The position numbers and the translations under genes are program-made. From Opitutaceae bacterium (GTDB taxonomy: Bacteria > Verrucomicrobiota > Verrucomicrobiia > Opitutales > Opitutaceae), in assembly GCA_027482185.1 (NCBI GenBank), contig JAIXWF010000022.1, forward strand, positions 558,001-622,000: a DNA stretch of 64,000 nucleotides. The letters run 5' to 3'. The notes under the pieces were generated by a model, which was not told where the DNA came from, searched no databases, and was given only the letters and a program-made list of their open reading frames with translations. Each line of letters starts with the position of its first letter. The first letter of the stretch is position 1. This document shows positions 17,777 to 29,100 of the stretch, one piece after another.

Positions 17777-19354
17777 TCAACGCCGCCGGAACAACAGGTA
17801 ACGCGCCTCGCCTTCGACCCACGGCCGGCCGGGCAACCAAGCCACTTGGTCGAGTTGCGGCACCGCATCCCACGACTGGATGAGCCGGTAGTCGCCGAGC
17901 ACGCCGGTTTGTTTGAACTCCGGCCGCGCCGCTTCCGCCGGCCGCAGCACCACCCACCGCGGTTTCAACGTCGCAATGATGTCGGCGTAGCGCCGCGCCC
18001 CGCCCTTCACCGCGGCGACCACTTCCGGCGAACTCAGCCCGGGAAAATCGTAGGTCTTCAGTTGCGAGAAATAGCCGATGTAGCCGAGCGGCTCGAGGAA
18101 CAGGGTGTCGCCGGGCTTCGCTTGCTCGCGGAGAAACGTGCCGACGTCGCGGCGCACGCCCGTTTCCACGATGCGCTGGTGGTTGCGCATCTGCCACGCC
18201 GTCGCGGCAAAGACGGCAAACTGCAGCACGAGCGTCGCCGCCACCGCGATCCGGATCGTGCCGAGCAGCGCGGGCTTCCCGGCCGCGGCCGCCGCCGCGT
18301 AAAGCGCGTCCGCGAGAAAGGCCAACGCGAGCGCCGCCAGCACCGTCCACGGCGGCACATACCACGGAAACAGGATGATCGAGCACACGTAGAACATGCC
18401 GAGGAACAGCGCGAGCGAGGCGCGCCGCGCCGCGGCCGGAAACTGCGGCACGACCCACGCCAGCGCCGCGATGCCCGCCAACGCATGCGCGCCGTGTTTC
18501 AGGGCCGGGGGCCAGCCGCCGAAGACCCAATACGACGGCATGAACAGATCGTTCAGCATCGAATCCCCGCGGAGCAATTGCACCGGCAGCATGAGCAGGC
18601 CGCGCCAATCCGCCGCCGCCATGTAGGCCGATTTCGCGGTGATCGTATGCGGCACCGGCGTGCCGTAGTACCACCAGGCCCACGCAAACCACGGCACGTA
18701 AAGCGCACCGCCCAGCAGCACGCCGCGCCACCACTGCGGCCAGTGCCGGCGGATCCGATCGGGTTCGCCGCCGCGGATCGCGAGGTGCGGCAGCAGCACC
18801 GCCGCGCCGAGAATGAACGCATCCGGCCGCGTCCACATCAACCCGCCCACCGCCAGCGCCACGCGCAAAATCCGCGGGCCGGCGGTCCTTTCCATTTCGG
18901 TCCAGAGCAGCAGCAGGAAGTAAACGAGGATCGCCGTCTCCATGCCGTTGATGGAAAAGTCCGTGAGCTTGGCGTCCGCGACCAGCAACCCGAACAGCAG
19001 CCAGCGGCCCGGTGCGCCCAACCCGAGTTCCGCGACCCGGCGCCACAGCAGCGCGGCCCCCGCGGCGAGGAAGCCGGCGTTGAAGAAACGGAACAGCCAC
19101 AGCGCCGCCTCCTCCCGGCCCGGGCCGGCGAGCCAGGTGCAGAACGCGGGTAGCAGCACGCCGAGCGGCGAGGTGAACGTGTGCACCTTTTCGCCGGGAT
19201 TGAAGACGAGGCCGTGGCCTTCGACCAAGTTCCGGCTCGAGCGCAGGGTGATGAAGTAGTCTTCCCACGCATGGCCCGTGAACGCCGCGAAAACCAACGG
19301 CACCAAGAAGGCCAAGCCGGCGACAAGCCACGGGCGACGGGACGCGGAAAACAC
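17777..19354 (-). CDS. Polytopic membrane protein, GT-C glycosyltransferase-like
   Basis: The 525-aa protein has about 11 predicted membrane helices. The first periplasmic loop reads HAWEDYFITLRSSRN (28-42) with an acidic Glu-Asp pair, followed by a Gly-rich segment and HTFTSPLG (58-65), a pattern seen in GT-C arabinofuranosyl- and mannosyltransferase-like proteins that use lipid-phosphate sugars. The last ~110 residues form a soluble domain. No polymer gene cluster is nearby, so acceptor and donor are unknown. Convergent with the DUF4097 gene (25 nt) and divergent from the carboxypeptidase. Confidence 0.75.
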   Translation of the reverse strand: MFSASRRPWLVAGLAFLVPLVFAAFTGHAWEDYFITLRSSRNLVEGHGLVFNPGEKVHTFTSPLGVLLPAFCTWLAGPGREEAALWLFRFFNAGFLAAGAALLWRRVAELGLGAPGRWLLFGLLVADAKLTDFSINGMETAILVYFLLLLWTEMERTAGPRILRVALAVGGLMWTRPDAFILGAAVLLPHLAIRGGEPDRIRRHWPQWWRGVLLGGALYVPWFAWAWWYYGTPVPHTITAKSAYMAAADWRGLLMLPVQLLRGDSMLNDLFMPSYWVFGGWPPALKHGAHALAGIAALAWVVPQFPAAARRASLALFLGMFYVCSIILFPWYVPPWTVLAALALAFLADALYAAAAAAGKPALLGTIRIAVAATLVLQFAVFAATAWQMRNHQRIVETGVRRDVGTFLREQAKPGDTLFLEPLGYIGYFSQLKTYDFPGLSSPEVVAAVKGGARRYADIIATLKPRWVVLRPAEAARPEFKQTGVLGDYRLIQSWDAVPQLDQVAWLPGRPWVEGEARYLLFRRR

Positions 19355-19479
19355 GCCGGCATCGTGCGGGCGGCGCGCGGCGGGCCAATTCCTTTTTCCG
19401 GCCTCGGCGCGGTTCGCGGGGCTTTGACGCCGCCACTCCGCGCTCGCGTCGCGCGCGGCGCTCCTGCCACGGTCGCGGG

Positions 19480-20994
19480 ATGTCGTCCGATCCCGAACTC
19501 GCCGAACTCGTCCAGGCCGTGCAACGCGCGCACACCCTCGGCACCGTCGCCGAATTGCTCGGCTGGGACGAACAGGTGAACCTGCCGCCCGGCGCCGCCG
19601 AACAGCGCGCGGGCCAGCATGCCGCCCTCGCCGAAGTCCTGCACGCCGCCGCGAGCCACCCGCGGATCGGCGAATTGCTCGCGCGGCTCGAAGCCCGGCC
19701 CGCCGGCGGCCTCGACGCCGACGCCCGCGCGATCGTCGCGCAGGCCCGCCGCGACTACGACCGCGCCACGCGCCTGCCGGCGGATTTCGTGCGCGCCAAG
19801 GCCGCCCAGGGCAGCCGCGGCTACCACGCGTGGGCGCGGGCCAAAGCCGCCGACGATTTCGCCGGCTACGCGCCCGTGCTCGCGACCAATCTCGATTTCG
19901 CGCGCCGCGAAGCCGCCTACCTCGGCCGCGGCGACGCGCCCTACGACTACGCGTTGGACAAACACGATCCCGGTCTGACCGCCGCCGCCGTCGACCGCCT
20001 GTTTGCGGAGTTGAAACGCGACCTCGTGCCGTTGGTGCGGGCCATCACGGCCTCGCCGCAGGCGGAACGCGCCCGCGCCGCCGCCGCGAAGCTGCAGGGC
20101 TTTCCGCCGGACGCGCAGCAGGTCTTTTTGCGCGAAGTCACGGCCAAGCTCGGCTTCGATTACAACCGCGGCCGGATCGATGTTTCCCTCCATCCGTTCT
20201 GCTCGGGCACCGGCTCCGATGTCCGGATGACGACGCGGTACAAGGCGGACCAGCCGCTCGACGCGCTCTTCGGTTCGATCCACGAAACCGGCCACGGCCT
20301 CTATGAACAGGGCCTGCCGGCGGAACAACTCGGCACCGCGCTCGGGATCAACGCCGGCATGGCCGTGCACGAATCGCAAAGCCGGCTCTGGGAAAACCAA
20401 GTCGCCCGCAGCCGCGGCTTCTGGGCGCATTTCGAGCCGCGCTGGCGCGAATTGTTTCCGGCGCAGACCGCCGGCGTTGGTTCCGAGGAACTCTACCTCG
20501 CGATCAATGCCGTCGAGCCGACGCTCATCCGCGTCGATGCCGACGAAGTGACCTACAACCTCCACATCGTCCTGCGTTTCGAGATCGAGAAACGCCTCTT
20601 CGCCGGCGAATTGGCGGTGGCGGATTTGCCCGCGGCGTGGCGCGCCGCGGCCAAGGAATTGCTCGGACTCGAGCCGGCGGACGACCGCACCGGCGTGTTG
20701 CAGGACGTGCATTGGAGCGACGGCGCGTTCGGCTATTTCCCGAGTTACTGCCTCGGCAACATGATCGCGGCGCAAATCTGGGCGCGCGTGCGCACCCTGC
20801 GGCCGCAGCTCGAGGACGAATTTGCCCGCGGCGAATTCGGCTGGCTGCTCGGCTGGCTGCGCGAGCAGGTCCACACGCAGGGCCGCCGTTACGGGACGCT
20901 CGAGCTCGTCCGCCGCGTCACGGGCGAGGAATTGTCCCCGCGGCATCTCGTGGCGTATCTGAAAGAACGGTACGGCACCCTCTACGGCGTTTGA
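19480..20994 (+). CDS. Carboxypeptidase, M32 family
   Basis: A 504-aa metallocarboxypeptidase with the zinc motif HETGH (268-272), the preceding HPFCSGTGSDVRMTTRY segment (238-254) and the following ESQSRLWEN segment (about 309-317), all diagnostic for the thermostable carboxypeptidase Taq family. No signal peptide, so cytoplasmic. It trims C-terminal residues from peptides. The following TatD-type gene starts 17 nt downstream, so the two probably share an mRNA. Confidence 0.94.
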   Translation: MSSDPELAELVQAVQRAHTLGTVAELLGWDEQVNLPPGAAEQRAGQHAALAEVLHAAASHPRIGELLARLEARPAGGLDADARAIVAQARRDYDRATRLPADFVRAKAAQGSRGYHAWARAKAADDFAGYAPVLATNLDFARREAAYLGRGDAPYDYALDKHDPGLTAAAVDRLFAELKRDLVPLVRAITASPQAERARAAAAKLQGFPPDAQQVFLREVTAKLGFDYNRGRIDVSLHPFCSGTGSDVRMTTRYKADQPLDALFGSIHETGHGLYEQGLPAEQLGTALGINAGMAVHESQSRLWENQVARSRGFWAHFEPRWRELFPAQTAGVGSEELYLAINAVEPTLIRVDADEVTYNLHIVLRFEIEKRLFAGELAVADLPAAWRAAAKELLGLEPADDRTGVLQDVHWSDGAFGYFPSYCLGNMIAAQIWARVRTLRPQLEDEFARGEFGWLLGWLREQVHTQGRRYGTLELVRRVTGEELSPRHLVAYLKERYGTLYGV

Positions 20995-21011
20995 ACCCGT
21001 GCCTTGCCGCC

Positions 21012-21821
21012 ATGGCATTGATCGATACCCACACCCACCTCGAAAGCTTTGTCCGCCGCGGCCAATTGGCCGAGATCCTGGCGCGGGCGGAAACCGCCGG
21101 CGTCGCGACGCTGATCACGATCGGTACCTCGACGGACGACTGGACCCTTTACCGCGACCTCGCGGCGGCGCACCCGGCCCAGATCGCGTTCACGGCAGGG
21201 CTGCACCCGTGTTCGGTCGATGCCGGCTGGGCCGCGCAGGTGGCGCAACTCGAGGCGTATTGGCGGGAGGCCGGCGCCGGGCCGCGGCCGGTGGCGTTGG
21301 GCGAATGCGGCTTGGACCGCTTCCATTTGCCGAAGGACGATGCCGCGGCGGCAACGCGGATCTTTGCGTGGCAGCAGGAGGCGTTTGCGGCGCAATTGGC
21401 GTTGGCGAAACGCTTGGCGGCGCCGGTCGTGGTGCATTCGCGCGGGGCCTTCGCGGAGTGCGTGGCGATGATCGACGCCAGCGGTGTCGATTGGACGCGC
21501 GTCGTCTTCCATTGCTTTACGGAAGGCGCGGCGGAGATCGGGGAGCTGAACCGGCGCGGCGGCGTGGGTTCGTTCACCGGCATTCTCACTTACAAGACGG
21601 CGGAGAACATCCGCGCGGCGGCGAAGGCCCAGGGCTTGTCGCGGTTCATGCTGGAGACGGATGCGCCGTACCTCACGCCGATGCCGCACCGCGGCAAACC
21701 CAACGAAGTCGCCTACGTGCGCCACACGGCGGAGTTCGCGGCGCGGGAAGTGTTCGGCGTTGCTGGCGAGGAATTGGCGCGCGTGAGCACGGAAAACGCT
21801 CGGCGTTTCTTTGGACTTTGA
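21012..21821 (+). CDS. TatD-family metal-dependent hydrolase
   Basis: The 269-aa protein opens with MALIDTHTHL (His7 and His9, the HxH metal pair), and later shows GECGLDRF (Glu in the metal site), VVHSRGAF, FHCFTEG and LETDAPYL, the full TatD set. TatD proteins are 3'-5' exo- or endonucleases with D-aminoacyl-type hydrolase relatives. It belongs to the same operon as the M32 peptidase. The ATG at 21012 was chosen because homology starts exactly there. Confidence 0.93.
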   Translation: MALIDTHTHLESFVRRGQLAEILARAETAGVATLITIGTSTDDWTLYRDLAAAHPAQIAFTAGLHPCSVDAGWAAQVAQLEAYWREAGAGPRPVALGECGLDRFHLPKDDAAAATRIFAWQQEAFAAQLALAKRLAAPVVVHSRGAFAECVAMIDASGVDWTRVVFHCFTEGAAEIGELNRRGGVGSFTGILTYKTAENIRAAAKAQGLSRFMLETDAPYLTPMPHRGKPNEVAYVRHTAEFAAREVFGVAGEELARVSTENARRFFGL

Positions 21822-21848
21822 GCGGGGCGGGCGGGGCATCGGCCCGCT

Positions 21849-22070
21849 CTTTCAACCGAGCAAGCGGGGTTGAACCACGGAGACACGGAGAACACCGAGC
21901 CAAACCGGCGGAGAAAACTTGGAGTTGGGCTCAGCTGCGGGGTAAATCGACCCTTCGGCCAGCTTTGGCTCCCGCCGTTTTTCTCTGTGCTCTCCGTGCC
22001 TCGGTGGTGAACCGAGAGCGCCGATTCGGGCTCAGTACCCCGCTTTCAACCTTCAACTTTCAACTTTCAA
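21849..22070. repeat. Two intergenic inverted repeats: ACACGGAG type and TTTCAAC heptamers
   Basis: A small TTCAACC/GGTTGAA hairpin (21851-21874) leads into ACCACGGAG-ACACGGAG-AACACCGAG (21875-21899), whose complement CTGTG-CTCTCCGTG-CCTCGGTGGT lies at 21985-22008. Four CTTTCAA-type heptamers follow (22043-22070). The 264-nt spacer between convergent tatD and ptsH contains no gene. Confidence 0.85.
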
Positions 22071-22085
22071 CCGCCCTTTAGGGCC

Positions 22086-22385
22086 TTACGCCTCGTCGAA
22101 CTTGCGCGTGAACAGCGCTTCCAGTTCGCCGAGCATGGCTTCGGCGTCGGCGCCCTTGACCACAAATTTGACCTTCGAGCCCTTGCCGGCGGCCAACATC
22201 ATGAGGCCCATGATGCTCTTGCCGTTCACCTGCTCGTCGTCCTTTTCCACCAGAACCTCGGCTTTGAACTTGTTGGTGACGCGCACGATCATGGCGGCGG
22301 GGCGCGCGTGGATGCCCATCTTGTTCTGCACGACCAGTTCCTTGGTGAAGGACTGAGGAGCAGAGGAGGCGTCGCTTTTGTTCAT
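22086..22385 (-). CDS. ptsH: Phosphocarrier protein HPr
   Basis: HPr carries phosphate between enzyme I and EIIA proteins. The active-site motif GIHARPAA places the phosphorylated His at residue 26, and NGKSIMGLMMLAA places the regulatory Ser at 57, as in HPr controlled by HPr kinase. The 99 residues include a 13-residue N-terminal extension. No enzyme I or EII gene is in view, so the role may be regulatory (nitrogen PTS or HPr kinase pathway). Divergent from kdsB by 79 nt. Confidence 0.92.
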   Translation of the reverse strand: MNKSDASSAPQSFTKELVVQNKMGIHARPAAMIVRVTNKFKAEVLVEKDDEQVNGKSIMGLMMLAAGKGSKVKFVVKGADAEAMLGELEALFTRKFDEA

Positions 22386-22464
22386 GGTCGCGGAAAAGAC
22401 CGGTCAATTTCCCGGTCGCGCCGGCGGCTTGCAACCCCAAAACCGGACCCCACGCTGCGCGGGG

Positions 22465-23211
22465 ATGCCCGCCACCGCCATCATCGTTCCCTGCCGGCTC
22501 GAATCGACGCGTTTCCCCCGCAAGTTGCTGCATCCGATCCGCGGCAAACCGTTGCTCCGCTGGGTCGCCGAACGGATCGCGCGCGAGGCCCCCGAGCTTC
22601 CCCTGTGGTTCGCGGTCGACGATCCGCTGCTCCGCGACGTGCTCGCGCCGGCCGGGTTCCAGGTGATCATGACGAGCACGGCGCACCAGACCGGCACCGA
22701 CCGGCTCGCCGAAGCCAACCGCAGCGTGAAGGCGGATTACGTCGTCAATGTGCAGGCCGATGAACCGCTCGTGACGGGCGCGCAGATCCGCACCTTGGCC
22801 GGCCTATTGGCGGGCGGGGCGCCGATGGCGACGTTGGCGACGCCGTTCCTGCGCGCGGCCGACTTCAACAACCCCAACCAGGTGAAGGTCGTGCTCGCGC
22901 CCGCGGCGCGGCGGGCGCTGTTTTTCTCGCGGTCGCCGCTGCCGTTTGCGCGCGATCGCGGCGGCGTGGTCGACGACGCCTGGGTGCAGGCGAGTCCCTG
23001 CCTCAAGCACCTCGGCCTCTACGGCTACCACGCGGACCTGCTGCAGAAAATCGCGACGCTGCCGCCGGGTCGCCTCGAGCAAATCGAGAAACTGGAACAG
23101 CTGCGCGTCTTGGAAAACGGCTACGCGATCGCCTGCGATGTCACCGCGGATCCGACCATCGGCGTGGATACGCCGGAGGACGCGGTGAAGTTCGAGCAGT
23201 GGCTCGGGTGA
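22465..23211 (+). CDS. kdsB: 3-deoxy-manno-octulosonate cytidylyltransferase (CMP-KDO synthetase)
   Basis: KdsB activates KDO with CTP for lipopolysaccharide inner core synthesis. The protein (248 aa) starts IIVPCRLESTRFPRKLL (7-23), the CTP-binding loop (usually IPARxxSTRLPGKPL), and has NVQADEPL (about 94-101), GVDTPEDA near the end and KHLGLYGY (about 188). These fit the family. It implies an LPS-bearing outer membrane. Confidence 0.93.
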   Translation: MPATAIIVPCRLESTRFPRKLLHPIRGKPLLRWVAERIAREAPELPLWFAVDDPLLRDVLAPAGFQVIMTSTAHQTGTDRLAEANRSVKADYVVNVQADEPLVTGAQIRTLAGLLAGGAPMATLATPFLRAADFNNPNQVKVVLAPAARRALFFSRSPLPFARDRGGVVDDAWVQASPCLKHLGLYGYHADLLQKIATLPPGRLEQIEKLEQLRVLENGYAIACDVTADPTIGVDTPEDAVKFEQWLG

Positions 23212-23221
23212 GCCGGGATAA

Positions 23222-23303
23222 GTTGAGAGTTGAGAGCTGAGGGTTGAGAGCAGGCGGACAAACGCATCCCGGCTCTCAACTCTCAGCTCTCAACCCTCAA
23301 CTC
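23222..23303. repeat. Inverted tandem-heptamer element, TTGAGAG family
   Basis: Four heptamers GTTGAGA, GTTGAGA, GCTGAGG, GTTGAGA (23222-23249) face four complementary ones (23274-23301) across about 24 nt. Where single units differ between arms, the change is usually compatible with G-U pairing in RNA. It fills the gap between convergent kdsB and carA. Confidence 0.92.
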
Positions 23304-23325
23304 GGCCGCGACGCGGCCGGGCCGA

Positions 23326-24498
<1,173 letters not shown>

Positions 24499-24624
24499 TA
24501 AAGCCGAACGAAAAAGCTTCGGCGGGGGGCTGCCAAGTGGTTTCGCGGAAATCTTGCGACATTCCGGGCCTGGCGCGGCCGGATGGCGGCGGGGCCGGCG
24601 AGGGCAACGGACACGGTCCGCCGT

Positions 24625-24653
24625 TTGACAGGGGGCGGATCGCGCCCTAGTTC
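24625..24653 (+). promoter_or_regulatory. Strong sigma-70-type promoter of the aminomutase gene
   Basis: A perfect TTGACA (24625-24630), 17-nt spacer and TAGTTC (24648-24653). The predicted transcript starts about 5 nt before the ATG at 24666, so the mRNA would be almost leaderless. Confidence 0.6.
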
Positions 24654-24665
24654 TCGTTCGCTCGC

Positions 24666-25871
24666 ATGCCCTACATTGAAGATCGCGCCGCCTGGTTCGA
24701 AGGCCAGGGACTCTGGCAGCACATTCCCGAAAACGATTGGCGCGACTGGACCTGGCAACTGAAGAACCGGATCACCACGGTCGCCCAGCTGGAGCAGTTG
24801 ATGACGCTGACGGCCGACGAGAAAGCCGGCTGCGCCCACGCCAGCCACAAGCTGGCCCTGGCGATCACGCCGTATTTCTTCAATTTGATCGACCGCGACG
24901 ACCCGGATTGCCCGATCCGCAAGCAGGTGATCCCGCGTTCGGGCGAAATGGTGATTTCGGAGGGCGAAATGCTCGATTCCCTCGGCGAGGACGAACACTC
25001 GCCGGTGGCGGGTTTGGTCCACCGGTATCCGGACCGGGTGTTGTTCTTGGTCACGGACCGTTGCGCGGCCTATTGCCGCTATTGCACGCGGAGCCGGCTG
25101 GTTTCCAACGCCCAGGACTACAATTTCCATCCGGAGTACGAGCAGGGCCTGCGGTACATCGAGGCGCATCCGGAGATCCGCGATGTGCTGTTGTCCGGGG
25201 GCGACCCGTTGCTCCTTTCGGACAAGAAGCTGGAGCACCTGCTGGCGCGGTTGCGCGCGATCAAGCACGTGGAATTCATCCGTATCGGTTCGCGGATTCC
25301 GGTTTTCCTGCCCCAGCGCATCACGCCGGAGTTGGCGGAGATTTTCCGCAAGTACGGCCCGATCTGGATGAGTATCCACGTGAACCACCCGAAGGAGGCC
25401 ACGGCGGAGCTCAAAGCGGCCTGCGAGCGGTTGTCGTTTGCCGGCGTGCCGCTGGGCAACCAGAGCGTGCTGCTGAAGGGCGTGAACGACGACGCCGACG
25501 TCATGAAGGCGCTCGTCCACCGCCTGCTGCGCATGCGCGTGCGGCCGTATTACCTTTACCAGATGGACCTGATCACGGGCGGCGCGCACTTCAAAGTCGA
25601 TGTGCGCAAGGGCATCGAGATCATCCAGGCCCTGCGCGGACACACGACCGGCTACGCCGTGCCGCAGTACGTGATCGATGCCCCCGGCGGCGGCGGCAAG
25701 GTGCCGATCAATCCCGACTACATCGAGACCCTCAACGAGAACGAAGTCGTTCTGAAGAATTACGAAGGCCAGACGTTCCGGTATCCGTTGCGGGCGAAGC
25801 CGCTGCCGGCCGTTGCGGCCGTCGATGGCGTGGCCGGAGCGGTGCAGGCGGTGCGGGTTACCGGCGCTTGA
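24666..25871 (+). CDS. KamA-family radical SAM lysine 2,3-aminomutase
   Basis: The 401-aa protein carries the radical SAM cysteines in CAAYCRYC (133, 137, 140) and the PLP-binding motif PGGGGK about 340, both required of lysine 2,3-aminomutases. SGGDPLLL (about 179) contacts SAM. The enzyme converts L-lysine to L-beta-lysine using SAM, PLP and an iron-sulfur cluster. The longer N-terminal region (about 1-100) is more like KamA than EpmB, which is shorter and modifies EF-P; no epmA or efp gene is in view. No lysine-fermentation genes follow, so a compatible-solute (N-acetyl-beta-lysine) role is possible. Confidence 0.9.
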   Translation: MPYIEDRAAWFEGQGLWQHIPENDWRDWTWQLKNRITTVAQLEQLMTLTADEKAGCAHASHKLALAITPYFFNLIDRDDPDCPIRKQVIPRSGEMVISEGEMLDSLGEDEHSPVAGLVHRYPDRVLFLVTDRCAAYCRYCTRSRLVSNAQDYNFHPEYEQGLRYIEAHPEIRDVLLSGGDPLLLSDKKLEHLLARLRAIKHVEFIRIGSRIPVFLPQRITPELAEIFRKYGPIWMSIHVNHPKEATAELKAACERLSFAGVPLGNQSVLLKGVNDDADVMKALVHRLLRMRVRPYYLYQMDLITGGAHFKVDVRKGIEIIQALRGHTTGYAVPQYVIDAPGGGGKVPINPDYIETLNENEVVLKNYEGQTFRYPLRAKPLPAVAAVDGVAGAVQAVRVTGA

Positions 25872-25886
25872 TCGCCGGGAGAAGGA

Positions 25887-25917
25887 CCGGGAGTTTTCGG
25901 CGCCCGGAGATTTTTTT
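25887..25917 (+). terminator. Terminator after the aminomutase gene
   Basis: CCGGG pairs with CCCGG around an 11-nt loop, followed by AGA and seven T. A second hairpin, CCGGCG-cttgat-CGCCGG (25861-25878), overlaps the stop codon. Confidence 0.6.
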
Positions 25918-25927
25918 GGGGCGACCG

Positions 25928-26074
25928 AAAATTTCTTTCGGAAATTTTGAGCGTTTCGCGCGCGGGCCCGTCTATCCGTTGTAGTCAGTGCTGTCGGCAA
26001 CGGCAGGCACTTGAATGTTCAAAGGTTTGCTTGGTGTTATGGTCACATGGGCCGCTCCTCGTTCAGGGAGCGGC
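25928..26074. other. Gene-free spacer (25872-26174) with two more dyads
   Basis: AAAATTTC-tttcg-GAAATTTT (25928-25948) is a perfect AT-rich dyad, unusual in this GC-rich DNA. GCCGCTCC and GGAGCGGC (26051-26058 and 26067-26074) form a second stem. The spacer separates convergent genes, so both are probably terminators or their remnants; no gene is supported here. Confidence 0.5.
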
Positions 26075-26174
26075 TCTTGTGTGTCCGGACCTGGCGACCG
26101 ACGGGAAACGACGGCCGCGGCCGCCTGTTGCCGGATTCGCCGACGAGGATTGCGGCCGCCGGACCGATCCCGGC

Positions 26175-29100
26175 TCAGGGCACTTCGTAGATTTCGAGGA
26201 GCGCAATGCCCTCGGCGCCGTTCTTGCCCTTGACCTCGACGGTGTAGGCGCCGGGCGGGAGGGTGATGAACAGGGCCGCGTCCTCGCTGCCTGAGGCCAA
26301 GGCGAAGGCGCCGGCGTTCTTGCTGGCGCTCGTCATCGCGGCGACCAACTCGGAGTTTTCCCAGCGATCGTTGGTCGCGACTACTTTGCTGCCTGAGTAG
26401 ATCGTTACGACCGGATCCGCGAGGGCGTCCGTCAGGCCGAAGGCCGAGAGCGTCGGGCCGACGGCACGGATCAGCATGCGCTTGTAGGCGGGTCCGGAAA
26501 TCACGAAGCCGCCGATCATCACGCCGTCGCCGCTGCGGACCATGCCGCGGGCGGAGAGGTTCACGGTGCGGCCGTAGCCGTCGATGTCGTACAATTCCGC
26601 GAGGCCGATGCCGTTCTGACCGGACGGGGAGCTGATTTGAAGCGTGTAGGCGCCGGCGGAGACGGGGCTGGCGAGGGCGGAATCGTTGCTGCCGGCGGGC
26701 AACGGGAAGGCGCCGACGGATCGGGCGAGGGCGGGAAGGGCGACGGCGTCGGGGCCCGTTTCCCAGCTGTTGTTGCGGAAAAGTTCGCTGCCGGACGGAG
26801 AGAAGATGCTGAGTTGCGGATCCGGGACGTAGCCGCTGGCGCCGAAAGCGGCGAGGGCGGGGCCGACGGCGCGGGAAAGGAAGCGTTTGCCTTCGGTGTC
26901 GGCCACCACGACGCCGGCGATGAGCGCGTTTTCGCCGGAACCGACGAGGGCGCGAGTGGAGATGTTGACCAAGCGGGCGACCGGGGCGAGGGGCGAGGAG
27001 GTTTCGCCGCCGACGGCGGAGCTCCAAGGGCTGCCGGGGAACACGTTTTTCAGATCGGCGCGGTAGCTGCGCACGTGGACGTTGGCGTCGGCCGGGACCG
27101 TGAGCGGGGCGGAGGTGATGATGGCGTTGGGCGCGATTTCGCCCCCGAGCGAACGCGGATCCGAGCCGTCGAGCGTGTAAACGAGTTGGGCTCCGGCCGG
27201 GGCCGTGAAGGTCAGGGTGCCGCCGGAAGCGGCGATGGCGGGCGCGGCGAGGAATTGGGCGTCGATCCATTCGGCGCGGCGGGTGACCCAGCGGCGCATT
27301 TCCTCGATCTGTTCCGCGTAGCTGCCGCGCGGACTGCGGTTGTCGGGCCACTTCGCGGCGTCGCGGTCGGCGGCGGCCGAAACGAGATTTTGGGTCAAGG
27401 AGTCGACCAAGGTGAGCAGGCCGGACCGGGAGAGTTCGTTGCGGCGCAGGGACTGCCAGCGATCCACCCAATCCTGCATGAATTCCGGATCCTGGACCAA
27501 GATTCCCCACCAGCCATTGCGCCAGACATCGGTGGCGCCGAGGCCGGACCAGACATCCCAGCGGAAAGAGCGTTCGTCCCAGTAGGAGCCGAGGGCGCGG
27601 TCGAAATCCCAAACCGGGCCGGCCGCGAGGCGTCCGCCGCGGGGCTTGTTGAAGTAAGCGCTCCGGACCAAGGCGTCCGGGTTGCACACGAACGTGTTGA
27701 GCAGGTGATGGTCGACCCACGAGGCGCGGTCGATGTAGTCGAGGTAGGTGCGTTGGCCCCAACCGGCGTCGCGGTCGCGTACCAAGGCATCCTCCATGCG
27801 CTGCACGTAGTTGCGGATGTAGTCGAGTTGGGCCGGGGCGATATCCTCCGCCTTGGGCGAAACCAAGACCACGGAGGAATGGGGATCGTCGGGGAGATTG
27901 CGCTGCGTCTTCCAGCCGATCTCGTCGGGATCCTGGGTATCGAGCTTCAGGATGTAGCCGCCGGTCAACGCTTTGCCGCTGACATCGCCCGGCAACATCG
28001 TCTCGAGATCGACCCGGCCTTTGGCGATTTCGATGCGATCGGTGACGACGTAGATGCCCGCGTAGTCGGATTGGTCGATGTCGTCGCCGCCGGCGTTGAG
28101 GAACACTTCGACCATCCGGGTCCGCGGCGCCCAGCGGCCCATCTGGTTGGAGAGGGAGTAGACGAAGGCATTGTTGACGTAGGAAAGATCGAAAGACCAC
28201 GGCGCGACCAGCGCCCATTTTTCGTAGGCCGGCAGATCGAGCAACGACTGCTCGCGTTTGCTGCCGTTGGGGTCGGTAAACTTCAGATTGTAGCCCTTCT
28301 TGGGAAATTCGGCGGAGGAAGAGCCGCGGACCGTGGACGTCAGCGTGCTCACCATCTCCGGCGTCCCGTTCAGGCTGGGTTGGCCGGATTGGCGCGGCGC
28401 GTACTGGAAGATCCAGGAAGGATGATCGACGCCGTCTTTGGCCAACGGGCCCGAGCCAAGGCTATCGACGACCAGAATCGGGAGTTGGCTGGAAAACGTT
28501 GCGAGACTTGAATTAACGTGGGCGAAGTAGGCGGTAGCGACGGGGCCGCGGCGGGAACCGTCACGGCTGAAGACGGCCGCGCGAATCAAGGTCGACTGAC
28601 TGATCGGCAGGGCCGCATTGAAGATGGGGGAGTCAAAGGTCGGTTCCGGGGCGGTGGCTGCTTGGGGGCCGAGGGCGAGCACGTAGCGGATGTCCTGATC
28701 TTGGCTAGCGCCGGAGAGATTGAGGCTGAAGGTGTTGCGGAATGGGCCGGAGGCGCGGGAAAACGTGACGGTTTCGCTGAGGATCAGGCTGGAGGACGCT
28801 GCGTTTTCTGTTCCCGGGGTTGCCTGCGCGAGCACCGCCGCGGGAAAGAAGCCGCCGCCCTGTTTGGGGGCGAAACCATACGAAACATCATCGGCCTGAG
28901 GCGGATAGCTCGGGGCGAACTCCGAAACCACGGTCACGCCGTCGGGTTTGGTCAAACCGAGGTACTCGCCGGAAGCGCTGAGAGAGAAGTTGGTGTGGAG
29001 CGGAGCGAGCGGGTCGCGGCGATTCTTGCTCGAGGCGAAAACGACCACGTATCCCCCCGGCGGCAGGCTGATGGCGGGGAATTGCCACTTGGTCTTGTTG

